DNA from: Bacteroidales bacterium UBA6431
GTDB lineage: Bacteria > Bacteroidota > Bacteroidia > Bacteroidales > UBA932
Length of the DNA: 62,585 nt
Direction of reading: 5' to 3'
Assembly: GCA_002439095.1 (NCBI GenBank)
Contig: DJOT01000018.1
Span: forward strand, 1-62,585
Part shown: positions 18,976-28,057 of the stretch, piece after piece
Layout of the letters: each line of letters opens with the position of its first letter
Numbering within the stretch: the stretch's first letter is position 1
Made by a program: the position numbers and the translations under genes
The notes under the pieces: model-generated
The model's input: the letters and a program-made list of their open reading frames with translations, nothing else
What the model was told of the DNA's origin: nothing
Database searches by the model: none

Positions 18976-20174
18976 AGAAGATCCTGATACTCCTTGCGGC
19001 CCTGCCGCTTCTGCTTTCCTCATGTATGGATCTCACTGGAGAGAATCCTTACGAGGCTGATCTCCAGATGTTTTCTTTCCGTCTGGCTCTGCCCGCCCCA
19101 TACTCGGGGAGGGATTTGACGGGAGTGGAGGTTGTGGTGACCAATGTCAACGACAACTCTTCCTATACCGCGCTCTGCGACGCTTCCGGCTCGGTCTCCC
19201 TGCGGCTTCCCTCCGGTCTGTACATGGTCAGCGTCTCGGCGGACATAGACGGCCTGCACTTCAACGCATCCAAGAGCGGGATTGTCCTGTCCGCCGGGGA
19301 GGTGCCGGTGGAACTGCCGCTCAAGGAGAGCCGCTCCGGGGACATAGTCATAAAGGAGATATACTGCGGCGGCTGCATGAAACTTCCTCAGGAGGGCACT
19401 TACCAGTCAGACAGTTATATAATACTGCACAACAACACTGACCATACCGTCTACCTCGACAGCCTGTGCTTCGGGACGCTGGACCCTTACAACTCCAACT
19501 CGGCCACCGTCTGGGAAGAGGATATCGAATTCAGCCCTGTCATCCAGGCCGTGTGGCAGTTCCCCGGGGACGGGAAGAGCTTCCCGCTTGAGAAGGGGCA
19601 GGATGCCATCCTCTCCATCATGGGCGCGATCGACCACACCGCGCAGTATCCCCTGTCAGTCAATCTCAACCGCAGCGACGTCTTCGCTTGCTACAGCCCG
19701 ACATATTTCCCCAACACGAGCTATCATCCGGCTCCGGGCGACAAGGTGCAGCGCGACCGCTACATGAATGTGGTCATCAAGACGGGGCAGTCCAACGCCT
19801 ACACGTTCTCGATCAACTCCCCGGCGGTCGTGATATTCCGCGCCGAAGGGCAGACGATACAGGAGTTCGTCTCCGGAAGCGACAATGTGATCTACAAACC
19901 GGGCAGCTCCAAAGACAAGGTGGTCTGTGTGCCGAACGAGTGGGTGATAGACGGGGTCGAGGTCTTCAACGGCCAGTCGTCGGCCAACAAGAAACGCATG
20001 AACTCATCCATCGATGCATCTTACGTGACCCTGTCCAACGTCCACGAGGGCAGGACCCTGATGCGCAAGGTCAACGAGAGCCGTTCGGCTGAACTCGGAT
20101 ACGAGGTCCTGATGGATACAAACAACAGCGGAAATGATTTCTATGAGCGTGAATCACAGTCAATCAAGGAATAG
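18972..20174 (+). CDS. DUF4876 lipoprotein
   Basis: A 400-residue putative surface lipoprotein of unknown function. The start at 18972 makes an ATGA overlap with the receptor stop and gives MKKILILLAALPLLLSSC, a clean lipoprotein signal with Cys18; an ATG five codons earlier is less likely. The N-terminal domain (residues about 30-130) looks like an Ig-like/carboxypeptidase-regulatory fold. The rest contains IVIKEIYCGGC and YIILHNNTD, which I associate with DUF4876. Members of this family commonly sit next to a TonB receptor and a DUF6850 protein, as here, suggesting one envelope complex. Confidence 0.75.
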   Translation: MKKILILLAALPLLLSSCMDLTGENPYEADLQMFSFRLALPAPYSGRDLTGVEVVVTNVNDNSSYTALCDASGSVSLRLPSGLYMVSVSADIDGLHFNASKSGIVLSAGEVPVELPLKESRSGDIVIKEIYCGGCMKLPQEGTYQSDSYIILHNNTDHTVYLDSLCFGTLDPYNSNSATVWEEDIEFSPVIQAVWQFPGDGKSFPLEKGQDAILSIMGAIDHTAQYPLSVNLNRSDVFACYSPTYFPNTSYHPAPGDKVQRDRYMNVVIKTGQSNAYTFSINSPAVVIFRAEGQTIQEFVSGSDNVIYKPGSSKDKVVCVPNEWVIDGVEVFNGQSSANKKRMNSSIDASYVTLSNVHEGRTLMRKVNESRSAELGYEVLMDTNNSGNDFYERESQSIKE

Positions 20175-20175
20175 C

Positions 20176-21669
20176 ATGAAGCGTCTAGCCTTTTGTGCGG
20201 CAGGGGTGTGCCTGAGCCTTGTGGTGGGGGCGCAGTCGCGTTATGAGACGCTCATCCGCGTCAATCCGTGGAACTCCGGTGTCAACGCCGCGGGCATGCG
20301 GCAGGACAGCACCGCCTTCTCCAACGCGGAGGCCGGGGGAGTGTACCGCGGCGGGGATTTCCGCAGCCGCAGTGATGCCGCCACCGAGTGGGCGGCTTCC
20401 GCGCAGGCCAGGACGCTGACGCAGCTGGAGAAGTTCTCGATGAGGGGCGCCTTCTCTTTTGAGGACAGGGAGGCGTATGATGCCTGCGGGTCCATGATGA
20501 TGGACAGCGGAAAGTTCCCTGTGGATGTGCTTGAGTTCACGCCGGGGCGCAAGACATATCAGACATATAATATGTACGGGGCCCTCTCCGTGGACGTGGC
20601 GCCGCAGTGGAGGGTCGGGGCAGGTCTGGATTTCACTTCGCGCAATGCGGCGAAACTCAAGGATCTGCGGTATACGGGATATGCGCTGGATATGCAGGTG
20701 GCCCCTTCGGTGATGTACTGCGACGGGGATTTTGCGGCCGGAGTGTCCGCGATATATAAGAGAAATACGGAGACCGTCTCCGCTGAGCAGATAGGCTCGG
20801 CGCAGAATGCTCCGACTGCTTTTTTCAACGAGGGGCTTTACCTTGGCAACTTGCAGGCGTGGACGGGGAGCGGCACGCGGCTCAGCGAGCCGGGCGTGAG
20901 CGGCCTGCCCGTGGTGCAGGACGCTCTCGGGGCTGCAGCGCAGCTGCAGCCGTGCCGCTCCGTCTATGCCGAGGCATCTTTCCGCTACCTTCGCGGCAGG
21001 GTGGGCGAGAGGCAGACCGTCTGGTACCGCTACTCCGGCCCTTCGGCCTCCGCGCGCATTGAGCTGCGCCCGGGCCGGCATGCCATCCGTCTCCTCGGAG
21101 AGTGGCAGCGCCTTTCCAACCGCGAGAGCGTCCTCGACAAGGTCGTCGAAGGCGGCGTCACCATCACCCGCAACTATGGCAGCAACAACATCTACCGCCG
21201 CAACTCCATCGGCTCGTCCCTGGAATATGAATATGTCGGAGAGATAGTCGAGCTGCGCTCCGGCGTGTCTTATGATCTGCTTCAGGAGATCTCAACTCCT
21301 CTCTACCCTTATGTCTACACCCGTGAGCAGCACACCTGGTCTGCGTTCGCTGATGCTCTCGTACGTCTCGGGACTTTCGAGATAGGCGCCGGGGCTGCCT
21401 ATGGGCGTGGTTGCGCCTCGGACGGGCTTCGCCTTGCCGGGGACTCATCTTCCTCCGCATCAGGAGCCTACCGTCTCCAGGACTGGTATGACGCCGCTTC
21501 TGAATATGCAACGGTGCCGCGCCTTTACGCATCTGTTTCAGTGCGTTGGTATTTCTTCCGTACCTTGTACGCCCAGGCTTTCTGGGACTATGCCCGCGCT
21601 TTCGAAGCGGAATACCTCTCCGGACCGTTCCGTTGGGACGCCGGACTCAAACTTGGCTATAACTTTTAA
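20176..21669 (+). CDS. DUF6850-type outer-membrane beta-barrel protein
   Basis: A protein of 497 residues starting one base after the DUF4876 stop. This start yields the signal peptide MKRLAFCAAGVCLSLVVGAQ; an in-frame ATG at 20134 would add 14 polar residues and is unlikely. The remainder alternates aromatic and polar residues as in a beta-barrel and ends in the aromatic DAGLKLGYNF. The motif RVNPWNSGVNAAGMRQD near the N-terminus is typical of the DUF6850 group. The function is unknown; probably an outer-membrane partner of the upstream receptor and lipoprotein. Confidence 0.75.
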   Translation: MKRLAFCAAGVCLSLVVGAQSRYETLIRVNPWNSGVNAAGMRQDSTAFSNAEAGGVYRGGDFRSRSDAATEWAASAQARTLTQLEKFSMRGAFSFEDREAYDACGSMMMDSGKFPVDVLEFTPGRKTYQTYNMYGALSVDVAPQWRVGAGLDFTSRNAAKLKDLRYTGYALDMQVAPSVMYCDGDFAAGVSAIYKRNTETVSAEQIGSAQNAPTAFFNEGLYLGNLQAWTGSGTRLSEPGVSGLPVVQDALGAAAQLQPCRSVYAEASFRYLRGRVGERQTVWYRYSGPSASARIELRPGRHAIRLLGEWQRLSNRESVLDKVVEGGVTITRNYGSNNIYRRNSIGSSLEYEYVGEIVELRSGVSYDLLQEISTPLYPYVYTREQHTWSAFADALVRLGTFEIGAGAAYGRGCASDGLRLAGDSSSSASGAYRLQDWYDAASEYATVPRLYASVSVRWYFFRTLYAQAFWDYARAFEAEYLSGPFRWDAGLKLGYNF

Positions 21670-21681
21670 CAACACAGTACA

Positions 21682-22476
21682 ATGAAGACAAAAGCAATTC
21701 TCGGAATCGCGCTGCTCTCTTTTGTGGCGGCCGTTTCCTGCAAGAAGGATGAGGATGGCCCTCTGACTTCAATCACCTATCAGGGCGAGACCTACAAAGT
21801 CGTGCAGCTCGCCGACGGCAAATACTGGATGGCGGAGAATCTCCGCTATGTCCCTAAGGGACTGACCGTCTCAGACGATGTCAACAACATCACCGGGGTC
21901 TGGTATCCTGTCACCACCGACGGCACCGATATGACTTTCGACAAGACTGCCGTGGCCGAGGCCGGCTACCTTTACTCTGCCGACGTGGCTTTCGGAGAGG
22001 CCGTGACCGCTGACAATTTCGACAAGTTCGCAAAGGTGCGCGGCATCTGCCCCGAAGGCTGGCACATTCCTGATTTTGACGACTGGTTCACCCTTATCGG
22101 ACACACTTCCAACAGCAAGGTGATTCCTGACGACCCTGATGCTCCTTATTATGATGCCGACCTCAAGGGCTTCGGCTCCATCGAGAAGGCCGCTGCCGAC
22201 GGGCTTGTGTTCCCTGTCACCGGTATGGTCAGCGTAGCCAGTATCGCTGCGGTGAAGGGCACCATCGGCGGCACTACAGGCAAAGCTCCGGACAAGAAGA
22301 TGAATACGGAGTATGTCCTCGGCTCTTCCGCCTATAAGGCTGCGACGGACAAGAGCGGCAATATCACCAATTTCCAGTACTATTCTGTGATGACCAACCG
22401 TGCCAACGGCACCCTGAACATCGCCTATTCAGGCTACCGTTTCGGCTGCGCCGTGCGTTGCGTCAAGGATAATTAG
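21682..22476 (+). CDS. FISUMP-domain lipoprotein
   Basis: 264 residues. The signal MKTKAILGIALLSFVAAVSC has its lipobox Cys at residue 20. The mature part is one FISUMP (Fibrobacter succinogenes major paralogous) domain, with YQGETYKVVQLADGKYWMAENL, the ICPEGWHIPDFDDW motif and a terminal FGCAVRCVKD. Such domains occur on exported proteins of Bacteroidota and Fibrobacterota; their ligand is unknown. It is the last gene of the TonB/DUF4876/DUF6850 operon and is followed by a terminator. Confidence 0.82.
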   Translation: MKTKAILGIALLSFVAAVSCKKDEDGPLTSITYQGETYKVVQLADGKYWMAENLRYVPKGLTVSDDVNNITGVWYPVTTDGTDMTFDKTAVAEAGYLYSADVAFGEAVTADNFDKFAKVRGICPEGWHIPDFDDWFTLIGHTSNSKVIPDDPDAPYYDADLKGFGSIEKAAADGLVFPVTGMVSVASIAAVKGTIGGTTGKAPDKKMNTEYVLGSSAYKAATDKSGNITNFQYYSVMTNRANGTLNIAYSGYRFGCAVRCVKDN

Positions 22477-22496
22477 ACCGGATATCCGCAAGCTTG

Positions 22497-22537
22497 CGGG
22501 AGAGTGCCGTCAAAGGGTGCTCTCCCGTTTCTTTTTT
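22497..22537 (+). terminator. Terminator of the TonB-DUF4876-DUF6850-FISUMP operon
   Basis: The stem CGGGAGAG / CTCTCCCG extends inward with G-U and G-C pairs (22497-22527) and is followed by a T-rich run (22528-22537). Confidence 0.8.
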
Positions 22538-22551
22538 ACATATTTAATTCC

Positions 22552-22559
22552 TAAATTTG
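22552..22559 (+). promoter_or_regulatory. -7 element of the SLC13 transporter gene
   Basis: TAAATTTG fits TAnnTTTG and is about 45 bp before the chosen ATG at 22604. It rules out the longer reading frame beginning at 22517 as the real start. The -33 region is only T-rich. Confidence 0.6.
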
Positions 22560-22603
22560 CGCCGCTTGAGACTGAAAAAAACAAATTTTTAGATAACACA
22601 CTA

Positions 22604-24055
22604 ATGTCAAACAGCAAATTTTCAGTAAAGTATTGTGTCCTTCTGCCTCTTGTGCTGATCGTCACAATTCTTCTCTGGGCTCTGCCTGTCAGCGCCTTCG
22701 GCATTGAAGGCCTCACTGTAGTGCAGCAGAGGATGATAGCCATCTTCATCTTCGCAGCCCTCATGTGGATGTTCGAGATCATCCCGAACTGGACCACTTC
22801 CCTCATTGTCATTGTCGTGATGCTCTTGACGGTATCCAACAAGGGCATAAAGATTTTCTGCGACCCTGAGGCCGGCACTCTCGTTGACTACAAGAGCATC
22901 ATGGCTTCTTTCGCCGATCCTGTGGTGATGCTCTTCATGGGCGGATTCGTCCTCGCCATCGTGGCTTCCAAGTACGGGATGGACGCGGCTATCGCAAAGG
23001 CTCTTCTGGGGCTGTTCGGCAAGCGCCCGAAGTTCGTGCTTCTCGGATTCCTCATCGTCATCAGTGTGTTCTCGATGTTCATGAGCAACACTGCCACCGC
23101 CGCGATGATGCTCGCGTTCCTCGCTCCTGTGCTCAAGTCCCTTCCGGACGATGAGACCGGCAAGGTGGGCCTCGCCCTCTCCATCCCTGTCGCCGCCAAC
23201 CTCGGCGGTATCGGTACCCCTATCGGCACCCCTCCTAACGCCATCGCGCTCGGTGCCCTCGAGAACGCCGGTTACACCATCAGCTTCGTGGACTGGATGA
23301 CCAGGATGGTGCCGTTCGTCATCATCATGATAGCCATCGCCTGGGTTCTCCTCCAGCTTTTCTTCCCGTTCAAGTCCGACAGGATTGAGCTGAAGATCGA
23401 GTCCAAGGCTGGCAAGAAGGACTGGAGGACTTATGTCGCATGGATCACCTTCTTCGTGACCATTCTCCTCTGGGTGACTGAGTCCATAACCGGCATCAAC
23501 TCCAACATCGTGGCGCTCATCCCGCTTGCCGTTTACACCTGCACCGGAGTCTTCTCCAAGGAGGAGATCAAGGAGATCAACTGGAGCGTGCTCTGGCTCG
23601 TTGCCGGAGGTTTCGCCCTCGGTACCGGTCTCAACAAGACAGGCCTTGCCGCCACCCTCATCAACGCGATTCCGTTCAGCACGATGAATGTGGTGCTCGT
23701 CATGGTGGTTGCCGGATTCATCTGCTACTTCCTTTCCAACTTCATCAGCAACTCCGCCACTGCGGCTCTTCTTGTGCCGATTCTCATTGTGGTGGGCACT
23801 GCGATGTCCGACCCTTCTGCTGCCAACAACGCGCAGTTCGTGGGCCTCGGAGGTATGTACGCCATGATTCCTTTCATCGCCGTGTGCGCATCCATCGCCA
23901 TGCTTTTCCCTATCTCCACTCCGCCGAACGCCATCGCGGCTTCCACCGGTCTGGTGCAGACCAAGGACATGGCCAAGGTGGGCATAATCATCGGTGTGAT
24001 AGGATTTGTCCTCGGATACTTCCTGCTTACAAAGATTTTCCCTTTTACAGTATAA
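22604..24055 (+). CDS. SLC13/DASS-family sodium:dicarboxylate symporter
   Basis: A 483-residue inner-membrane carrier with about 11 hydrophobic helices. It has the two pseudo-symmetric SNT-type signatures of the divalent anion:sodium symporters (MSNTATAAMM and ISNSATAALL) and the paired PIGTPPNAIA / PISTPPNAIA motifs. Family members import succinate, malate, citrate or sulfate with Na+. The start at 22604 (MSNSKFSVKYCVLLPLV) is supported by the promoter at 22552. The stop is 1 bp before the porin start, so uptake across both membranes is probably co-expressed. The exact substrate is not readable. Confidence 0.88.
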   Translation: MSNSKFSVKYCVLLPLVLIVTILLWALPVSAFGIEGLTVVQQRMIAIFIFAALMWMFEIIPNWTTSLIVIVVMLLTVSNKGIKIFCDPEAGTLVDYKSIMASFADPVVMLFMGGFVLAIVASKYGMDAAIAKALLGLFGKRPKFVLLGFLIVISVFSMFMSNTATAAMMLAFLAPVLKSLPDDETGKVGLALSIPVAANLGGIGTPIGTPPNAIALGALENAGYTISFVDWMTRMVPFVIIMIAIAWVLLQLFFPFKSDRIELKIESKAGKKDWRTYVAWITFFVTILLWVTESITGINSNIVALIPLAVYTCTGVFSKEEIKEINWSVLWLVAGGFALGTGLNKTGLAATLINAIPFSTMNVVLVMVVAGFICYFLSNFISNSATAALLVPILIVVGTAMSDPSAANNAQFVGLGGMYAMIPFIAVCASIAMLFPISTPPNAIAASTGLVQTKDMAKVGIIIGVIGFVLGYFLLTKIFPFTV

Positions 24056-24056
24056 C

Positions 24057-25298
24057 ATGGACATAAAGAAGATACTTACAGTATCACTTCTCTCTCTGAC
24101 CGCCGCCTCCGCCTTTGCGCAGGGCGGCGCTCAGTTGAAGTGGTATGGCTTCGTGCGCAACTATTTCGCCTACGACAGCCGTGAGACCGTGGCCGGTACG
24201 GAGGACCTGTTCACCTACCTGCCCAAGGATGAAAAGATAGTTGACGGGGTCGATCTCAATGAGGTGAGCTCATTCCGTTTTGCCGCCCTCACTTCCCGTC
24301 TGGGACTTGATGTGAGCGGCTATGAGGTTGAGGGCTGGAAGGCCGGAGCCAAGATCGAGGCCGATTTCTATGCCGGTGTCACCGGGGTTTCCGGAACCGC
24401 TTTCCTGCGTCTGCGTCAGGCATATATGACTATGGGCAAGGGGAGTGTGGGCCTCAAGATCGGACAGGCCTGGCATCCGCTGGCCGCTGACATGCCTGAT
24501 GTCGTCTCCCTCAATGCCGGTTCTCCGTTCAATGCGTTCAACCGTTCTCCTATGGTCCTTGTGGACTATGGTGTCGGCGGGGGACTTACCCTCAGCGCTG
24601 CCGCCATCTGGCAGATGCAGTACAATTCGGCCGGCCCTGCCGGACAGTCGGCCAACTATATCAAGTACGGCTGCACTCCGGAGTTTTATCTGGGCCTGAG
24701 CTACAAGGAAGGAGGATTTCTCGCCCGTGCAGGTGTGGACATGCTTTCCATCAAGCCGCGCCGCTATGATGAGGCCGGAGGGAAGAAGGTCAGCGACCGC
24801 ATCACCACCCTCACCCCGTATGTGTATCTCCAGTATTCGGAGGACAAGTTGATGCTGCGTGCCAAGAGCACTTTTGCGCAGGCCGGTGAGCACCTCAATT
24901 TCAACGGAGGTTACGGAGTCTCCGCCATCAACTCCGACGGCAGTTGGGATTACACCCCGACCCGCAACTCTTCTTCCTGGGTGAGTGTGCGTTACGGAAA
25001 GAAGCTTCAGGGTGTGTTCTTCGCCGGTTATGTCAAGAACTTCGGCACCGCCGAGGAGTTGGCGGACCCATCCATGCTGTATTTCAGCAAGAACAGCTTC
25101 TCCAATCTCAATTCGCTCTGGAGGATCACCCCTACCGTGGTATACAACCTCGGCAAGATGCAGTTCGCCCTCGAGTATGAACTCACGAGCGCGCAGTACG
25201 GCAAGTTCGGCTCCTCCGACAAGTCCGGCCTTGCCACGCAGAACCTGCATTGGGTCACCAACAACCGCCTTCAGGCGATGGTGAAGTACAGTTTCTAG
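24057..25298 (+). CDS. Outer-membrane porin
   Basis: 413 residues. Signal peptide MDIKKILTVSLLSLTAASAFAQ, then a beta-barrel pattern beginning LKWYGFVRNYFAYDSRE and ending in a terminal aromatic (LQAMVKYSF). It begins one base after the stop of the SLC13 carrier, so it most likely lets the same small anion cross the outer membrane. The family resembles porins of the DcaP/phosphate-selective type only in general shape; I do not assign a specific subfamily. Confidence 0.75.
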   Translation: MDIKKILTVSLLSLTAASAFAQGGAQLKWYGFVRNYFAYDSRETVAGTEDLFTYLPKDEKIVDGVDLNEVSSFRFAALTSRLGLDVSGYEVEGWKAGAKIEADFYAGVTGVSGTAFLRLRQAYMTMGKGSVGLKIGQAWHPLAADMPDVVSLNAGSPFNAFNRSPMVLVDYGVGGGLTLSAAAIWQMQYNSAGPAGQSANYIKYGCTPEFYLGLSYKEGGFLARAGVDMLSIKPRRYDEAGGKKVSDRITTLTPYVYLQYSEDKLMLRAKSTFAQAGEHLNFNGGYGVSAINSDGSWDYTPTRNSSSWVSVRYGKKLQGVFFAGYVKNFGTAEELADPSMLYFSKNSFSNLNSLWRITPTVVYNLGKMQFALEYELTSAQYGKFGSSDKSGLATQNLHWVTNNRLQAMVKYSF

Positions 25299-25319
25299 TT
25301 TTTAGGACTATAAAGTATG

Positions 25320-25348
25320 GGCCGGCGCTGGTGTGTCGGCCTTTTTTT
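25320..25348 (+). terminator. Terminator of the SLC13-porin operon
   Basis: The stem GGCCGGC / GTCGGCC, with one G-U pair, is followed by seven T. Confidence 0.75.
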
Positions 25349-25361
25349 GTCTGATTTTCAT

Positions 25362-25369
25362 TATATTTG
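25362..25369 (+). promoter_or_regulatory. -7 element of the CNNM gene; near-leaderless start
   Basis: TATATTTG ends only 8 bp before the chosen ATG at 25378, so the transcript would begin a few bases before the start codon. This position decides against the longer frame beginning at 25333. Confidence 0.55.
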
Positions 25370-25377
25370 CGGCATCT

Positions 25378-26526
25378 ATGGCACTATTGTTAATTTATCT
25401 TCTCGGCGCCATGAGCATTTCTTTCATGTGCTCGGTGCTTGAGGCTACCTTGATGTCCACACCTATCTCATACATCACGATGAGGGAAGAGGAGGGGTAT
25501 AAGCCGGCCGTCAAATTCAAGAAATTCAAGCAGGAGAGTTCCCGTCCGATCGCGGCCATCCTGTCGCTGAACACCATAGCCAACACCATCGGTGCGGCCG
25601 GAGTCGGTGCGCAGGCGACGGCTGTGTTCGGCTCGCAGTGGTTCGGGCTTGTCAGCGCCATCACGACAGTCCTGATCCTTGTCTTCTCCGAGATCATCCC
25701 GAAGACCATAGGCACTTCCTATTGGAAATCCCTTATGGGCTTTGCCACCAAGGTGATATCCGTGCTCATCATCATAATGTATCCGCTTGTGATAATGGTC
25801 GAGGGCCTCTCGAAGCTCATAACTCCGAAGTCCAGTGAGGCGGTAGTCTCCCGTGAGGAGGTGAGTGCGATGGCCAATGTGGCCGAGGAGGAGGGTGATC
25901 TGGAGGAGGACGAGAACGCCATCATCCAGAATCTCATCAGCATGGATGAGGTGACGGCATCCGATGCTATGACACCGCGTGTCGTCTCAGCCATAGCGCC
26001 CGAGTCCATGACCATGCGCGCATTCTACAAGGACAAGCGTTACCTTCACCACAGCCGCATCCCTGTCTATGCCGACAACGACGAGTACATCACAGGGTAT
26101 ATCTTGCGTATGGATGCCCTGCAGCTGCTCGCCGATGACAAGTTCGACCGCACTCTCGGCAGCATAAAGAGGGACATCGCCTCTTTTGCCGAGGACACTC
26201 CTCTTGACAAGATCTGGGACGAGATGCTGAGTAAAGATGAGCAGATAGCTGTGATAATCAATGAGTACGGCAGTTTCCAGGGCATCCTGACCCTTGAGGA
26301 TGTCATCGAGACCCTGCTCGGTAGCGAGATTGTGGACGAGAAGGACACGGTCCGCGACATGCAGCAGTTCGCCCGCGACAAGTGGAAGAAGATCCACCCA
26401 GAGCAGTCTGCGGCCGCCGGCGCTGCCGCTGATGATTCTGACACTGCTGCCCAATCCGCCGGTGAGACCGGCTCTGACTCCGGCCATGGTTCTGGCTCCG
26501 GCGTTGCGCCCGGCACTAAGTCTTGA
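25378..26526 (+). CDS. CNNM/HlyC-CorC family membrane protein with CBS pair
   Basis: 382 residues. An N-terminal DUF21/CNNM domain has about four helices (MALLLIYLLGAMSISFMCS ... VFSEIIPKTIG). An acidic linker follows, then a CBS pair (TASDAMTPRVV ... SRIPVYADN..YITGYIL; VIINEYGSFQGILTLEDVIETLLG). Relatives export or regulate Mg2+/Co2+. The usual CorC_HlyC C-terminal domain is absent; the protein ends instead in a low-complexity A/S/G/D tail of about 40 residues. It is a single gene with its own promoter. The ion handled is inference from the family. Confidence 0.85.
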   Translation: MALLLIYLLGAMSISFMCSVLEATLMSTPISYITMREEEGYKPAVKFKKFKQESSRPIAAILSLNTIANTIGAAGVGAQATAVFGSQWFGLVSAITTVLILVFSEIIPKTIGTSYWKSLMGFATKVISVLIIIMYPLVIMVEGLSKLITPKSSEAVVSREEVSAMANVAEEEGDLEEDENAIIQNLISMDEVTASDAMTPRVVSAIAPESMTMRAFYKDKRYLHHSRIPVYADNDEYITGYILRMDALQLLADDKFDRTLGSIKRDIASFAEDTPLDKIWDEMLSKDEQIAVIINEYGSFQGILTLEDVIETLLGSEIVDEKDTVRDMQQFARDKWKKIHPEQSAAAGAAADDSDTAAQSAGETGSDSGHGSGSGVAPGTKS

Positions 26527-26637
26527 TTAGGCGTTGATTCCGGTTCGGCGAGGTCATAAACTGAGTTCATGGTTGACAGGTGTGCCGTTAGCAGTTGCGC
26601 TTGTCTGATTTCAACGTTGTTCTTGACCCCGATGACA

Positions 26638-26672
26638 TTTGTCCGGGCAAAGGGGCGTTTGGGTGGACAAAC
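26638..26672 (+). repeat. REP family D hairpin (copy 1)
   Basis: An imperfect palindrome with arms TTTGTCC and GGACAAAC around CAAAGGGGCGTTT. An inverted copy with the same core lies at 42804-42836. The rest of the 26527-26720 gap shows nothing else. Confidence 0.5.
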
Positions 26673-26720
26673 CGGGTGGCTTGGGATAGGAAAGTGCCTT
26701 AAGCGCGGATATTTGCTGTT

Positions 26721-27698
26721 CTAAATCAGAGTTCGCACTTCATCTTCCGACAAACCTGAGCATTCGGCGATGACGTCCATCGGAAGCCCAGCTTTCAGCA
26801 TCCGTTTGGCGATGGCGGATTTTTCTTCCGCCTTTCCTTCTGCGAGCCCCTCAACTTTGCCTCTTGCTTCCCCGATGGCTTCGCCTTCAGCCCGGCCCTT
26901 GTCCAAAGCGTAGTCGTAGCGCAGCGCCAAATCAAGTTCTGTAATCATATCTTTCTCGTATAAAATCCTCTTGTCGGCGGAGAAGCCAGCTATCTCGCAG
27001 GCATCGGTGACGCCCTCTGCCAAACTGCTGTGACTCAGCTCTTCCGGCAGCTCTTCCATCACTCCGCTGTGGCGAAACAGCCAGAACAGCGCGTCCCTGT
27101 CGTCCACGCACTCGGCGGCACTCTTGTTGAACCTCTCCAGCTCCGCAAATATACACAAAATAGTGTCAGGCGCAACTTCTCCCGTGCGGCTCTCGATGAA
27201 GCGGTAGCAGGAGACTATGTTGTCGGAGTTCCAGAGGGACTCGTCCTCGTGCGGCAGGGAGTAGTTGAGAATGCCAACGATATAGACCGGCTTCAAATCA
27301 TCCTTGTATGTCTTCCCTCGCACAAGCCCCGTGTGGTAGACTCCGGCACCGTAGTAGACGCATCTCTCGAAGAAGGCGTTCTCGGGCTCACGCTGCATCT
27401 CCACTATGAAGGTCCTTTTGTCCTCACCCCGACAGACAAGATCCATTCTTGTGGTCTTGCTGTTGAGGAATTCAGGTACACTCTCGCGGTCGAGATACTC
27501 GATGATGTCTTCCACTTTTGCCTCCGGAGGCAGGAGGACGTTGAGCAGGCCGATGAGCAGCTCCTTGTTGCTCCGGTCGGCAAACACCGCCTTGAATCCG
27601 GCGTCAAGCGTCAAGTCCACATATCGTCCCGGGACGGCGGCCCCGCACTTCTGCCCCACGGCCTTGCCGCCGGCAGAATCTTTCTTGAAGTTCTTCAT
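26721..27698 (-). CDS. Rpn-family PD-(D/E)XK nuclease/putative transposase
   Basis: 325 residues. YVDLTLDAGFKAVF at the N-terminus, then the catalytic core with TRMDLVCR (Asp) and FIVEMQRE (Glu and Gln of the E-x-Q variant), as in the RpnA/PDDEXK_2 family. Rpn proteins cut DNA and promote RecA-independent recombination; some act in phage defence. The C-terminus carries a run of G-A-E/G-K-A-E repeats and a small helical domain (MLKAGLPMDVIAECSGLSEDEV). The 78-bp segment just upstream (27723-27800) is duplicated upstream of the ORF6N gene at 29086, so the two genes may share control. Intact as far as can be seen. Confidence 0.82.
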   Translation of the reverse strand: MKNFKKDSAGGKAVGQKCGAAVPGRYVDLTLDAGFKAVFADRSNKELLIGLLNVLLPPEAKVEDIIEYLDRESVPEFLNSKTTRMDLVCRGEDKRTFIVEMQREPENAFFERCVYYGAGVYHTGLVRGKTYKDDLKPVYIVGILNYSLPHEDESLWNSDNIVSCYRFIESRTGEVAPDTILCIFAELERFNKSAAECVDDRDALFWLFRHSGVMEELPEELSHSSLAEGVTDACEIAGFSADKRILYEKDMITELDLALRYDYALDKGRAEGEAIGEARGKVEGLAEGKAEEKSAIAKRMLKAGLPMDVIAECSGLSEDEVRTLI

Positions 27699-27722
27699 TG
27701 TTCTTTGTCTAAATGTTACGTT

Positions 27723-27800
27723 GCAATGATAGCGTATTCCCGGCTTCCGCGCAATAAAGAAACTTCAAAAGCGATAAGAAACAGAAAAATCTGCGCCGGC
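27723..27800. repeat. 78-bp direct repeat, copy 1 (upstream of the Rpn gene)
   Basis: Identical to 29158-29235 at all but two positions. On the minus strand it contains TTG-N20-TATCATTG, one mismatch from the promoter consensus, ending about 25 bp before the Rpn ATG. It probably carries that gene's promoter. Confidence 0.8.
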
Positions 27801-27866
27801 ATGATGTTTTTTTACCGCTGCTTCTGTGTCCCGAGCGCCGTATCTTTCAAGGGCGTCCTCCGCTCT

Positions 27867-27946
27867 GTACAGAAAAGAGGGCTGTCTTGTACGCGAGCCG
27901 CTTGCGGGCACGTGCGGTACAGGAAACAGTGTTGTGGACGACGAAC
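27867..27946. repeat. REP family B (GTACAG), two units
   Basis: GTACAG at 27867 and 27917, 50 bp apart. The first unit closes as TTGTAC and is followed by CGCGAGCCGCTTGCGG, the same spacer as in the array at 29310. The second unit is degenerate. Confidence 0.7.
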
Positions 27947-27978
27947 TTTATGGCGCAGGTGTGTGGCATTCTCGCCTG

Positions 27979-28043
27979 AGGTAGGGGTGAAAAGTGAGGA
28001 AAACACCCCAACTTTTGCTAGTGGGGTGCCGCAGAGGGCCGTG
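27979..28043. repeat. REP family A hairpin, single copy
   Basis: AGGTAGGGGT and its partner ACCCCAACTTTT form the first hairpin. The second half GGTGCCGCAGAGGGCCGTG is the conserved tail of the family. The flank before it resembles the flank of the copy at 29514. Confidence 0.7.
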
Positions 28044-28057
28044 TGTGGGTGGTGTCA

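Noticed and set aside
22622..24064. A 480-residue open frame on the minus strand opposite the SLC13 transporter
   Set aside because: Its composition (His, Asp, Glu, Gly, Arg rich, no hydrophobic core) is the mirror of membrane-protein codons, with no promoter or recognisable domain.
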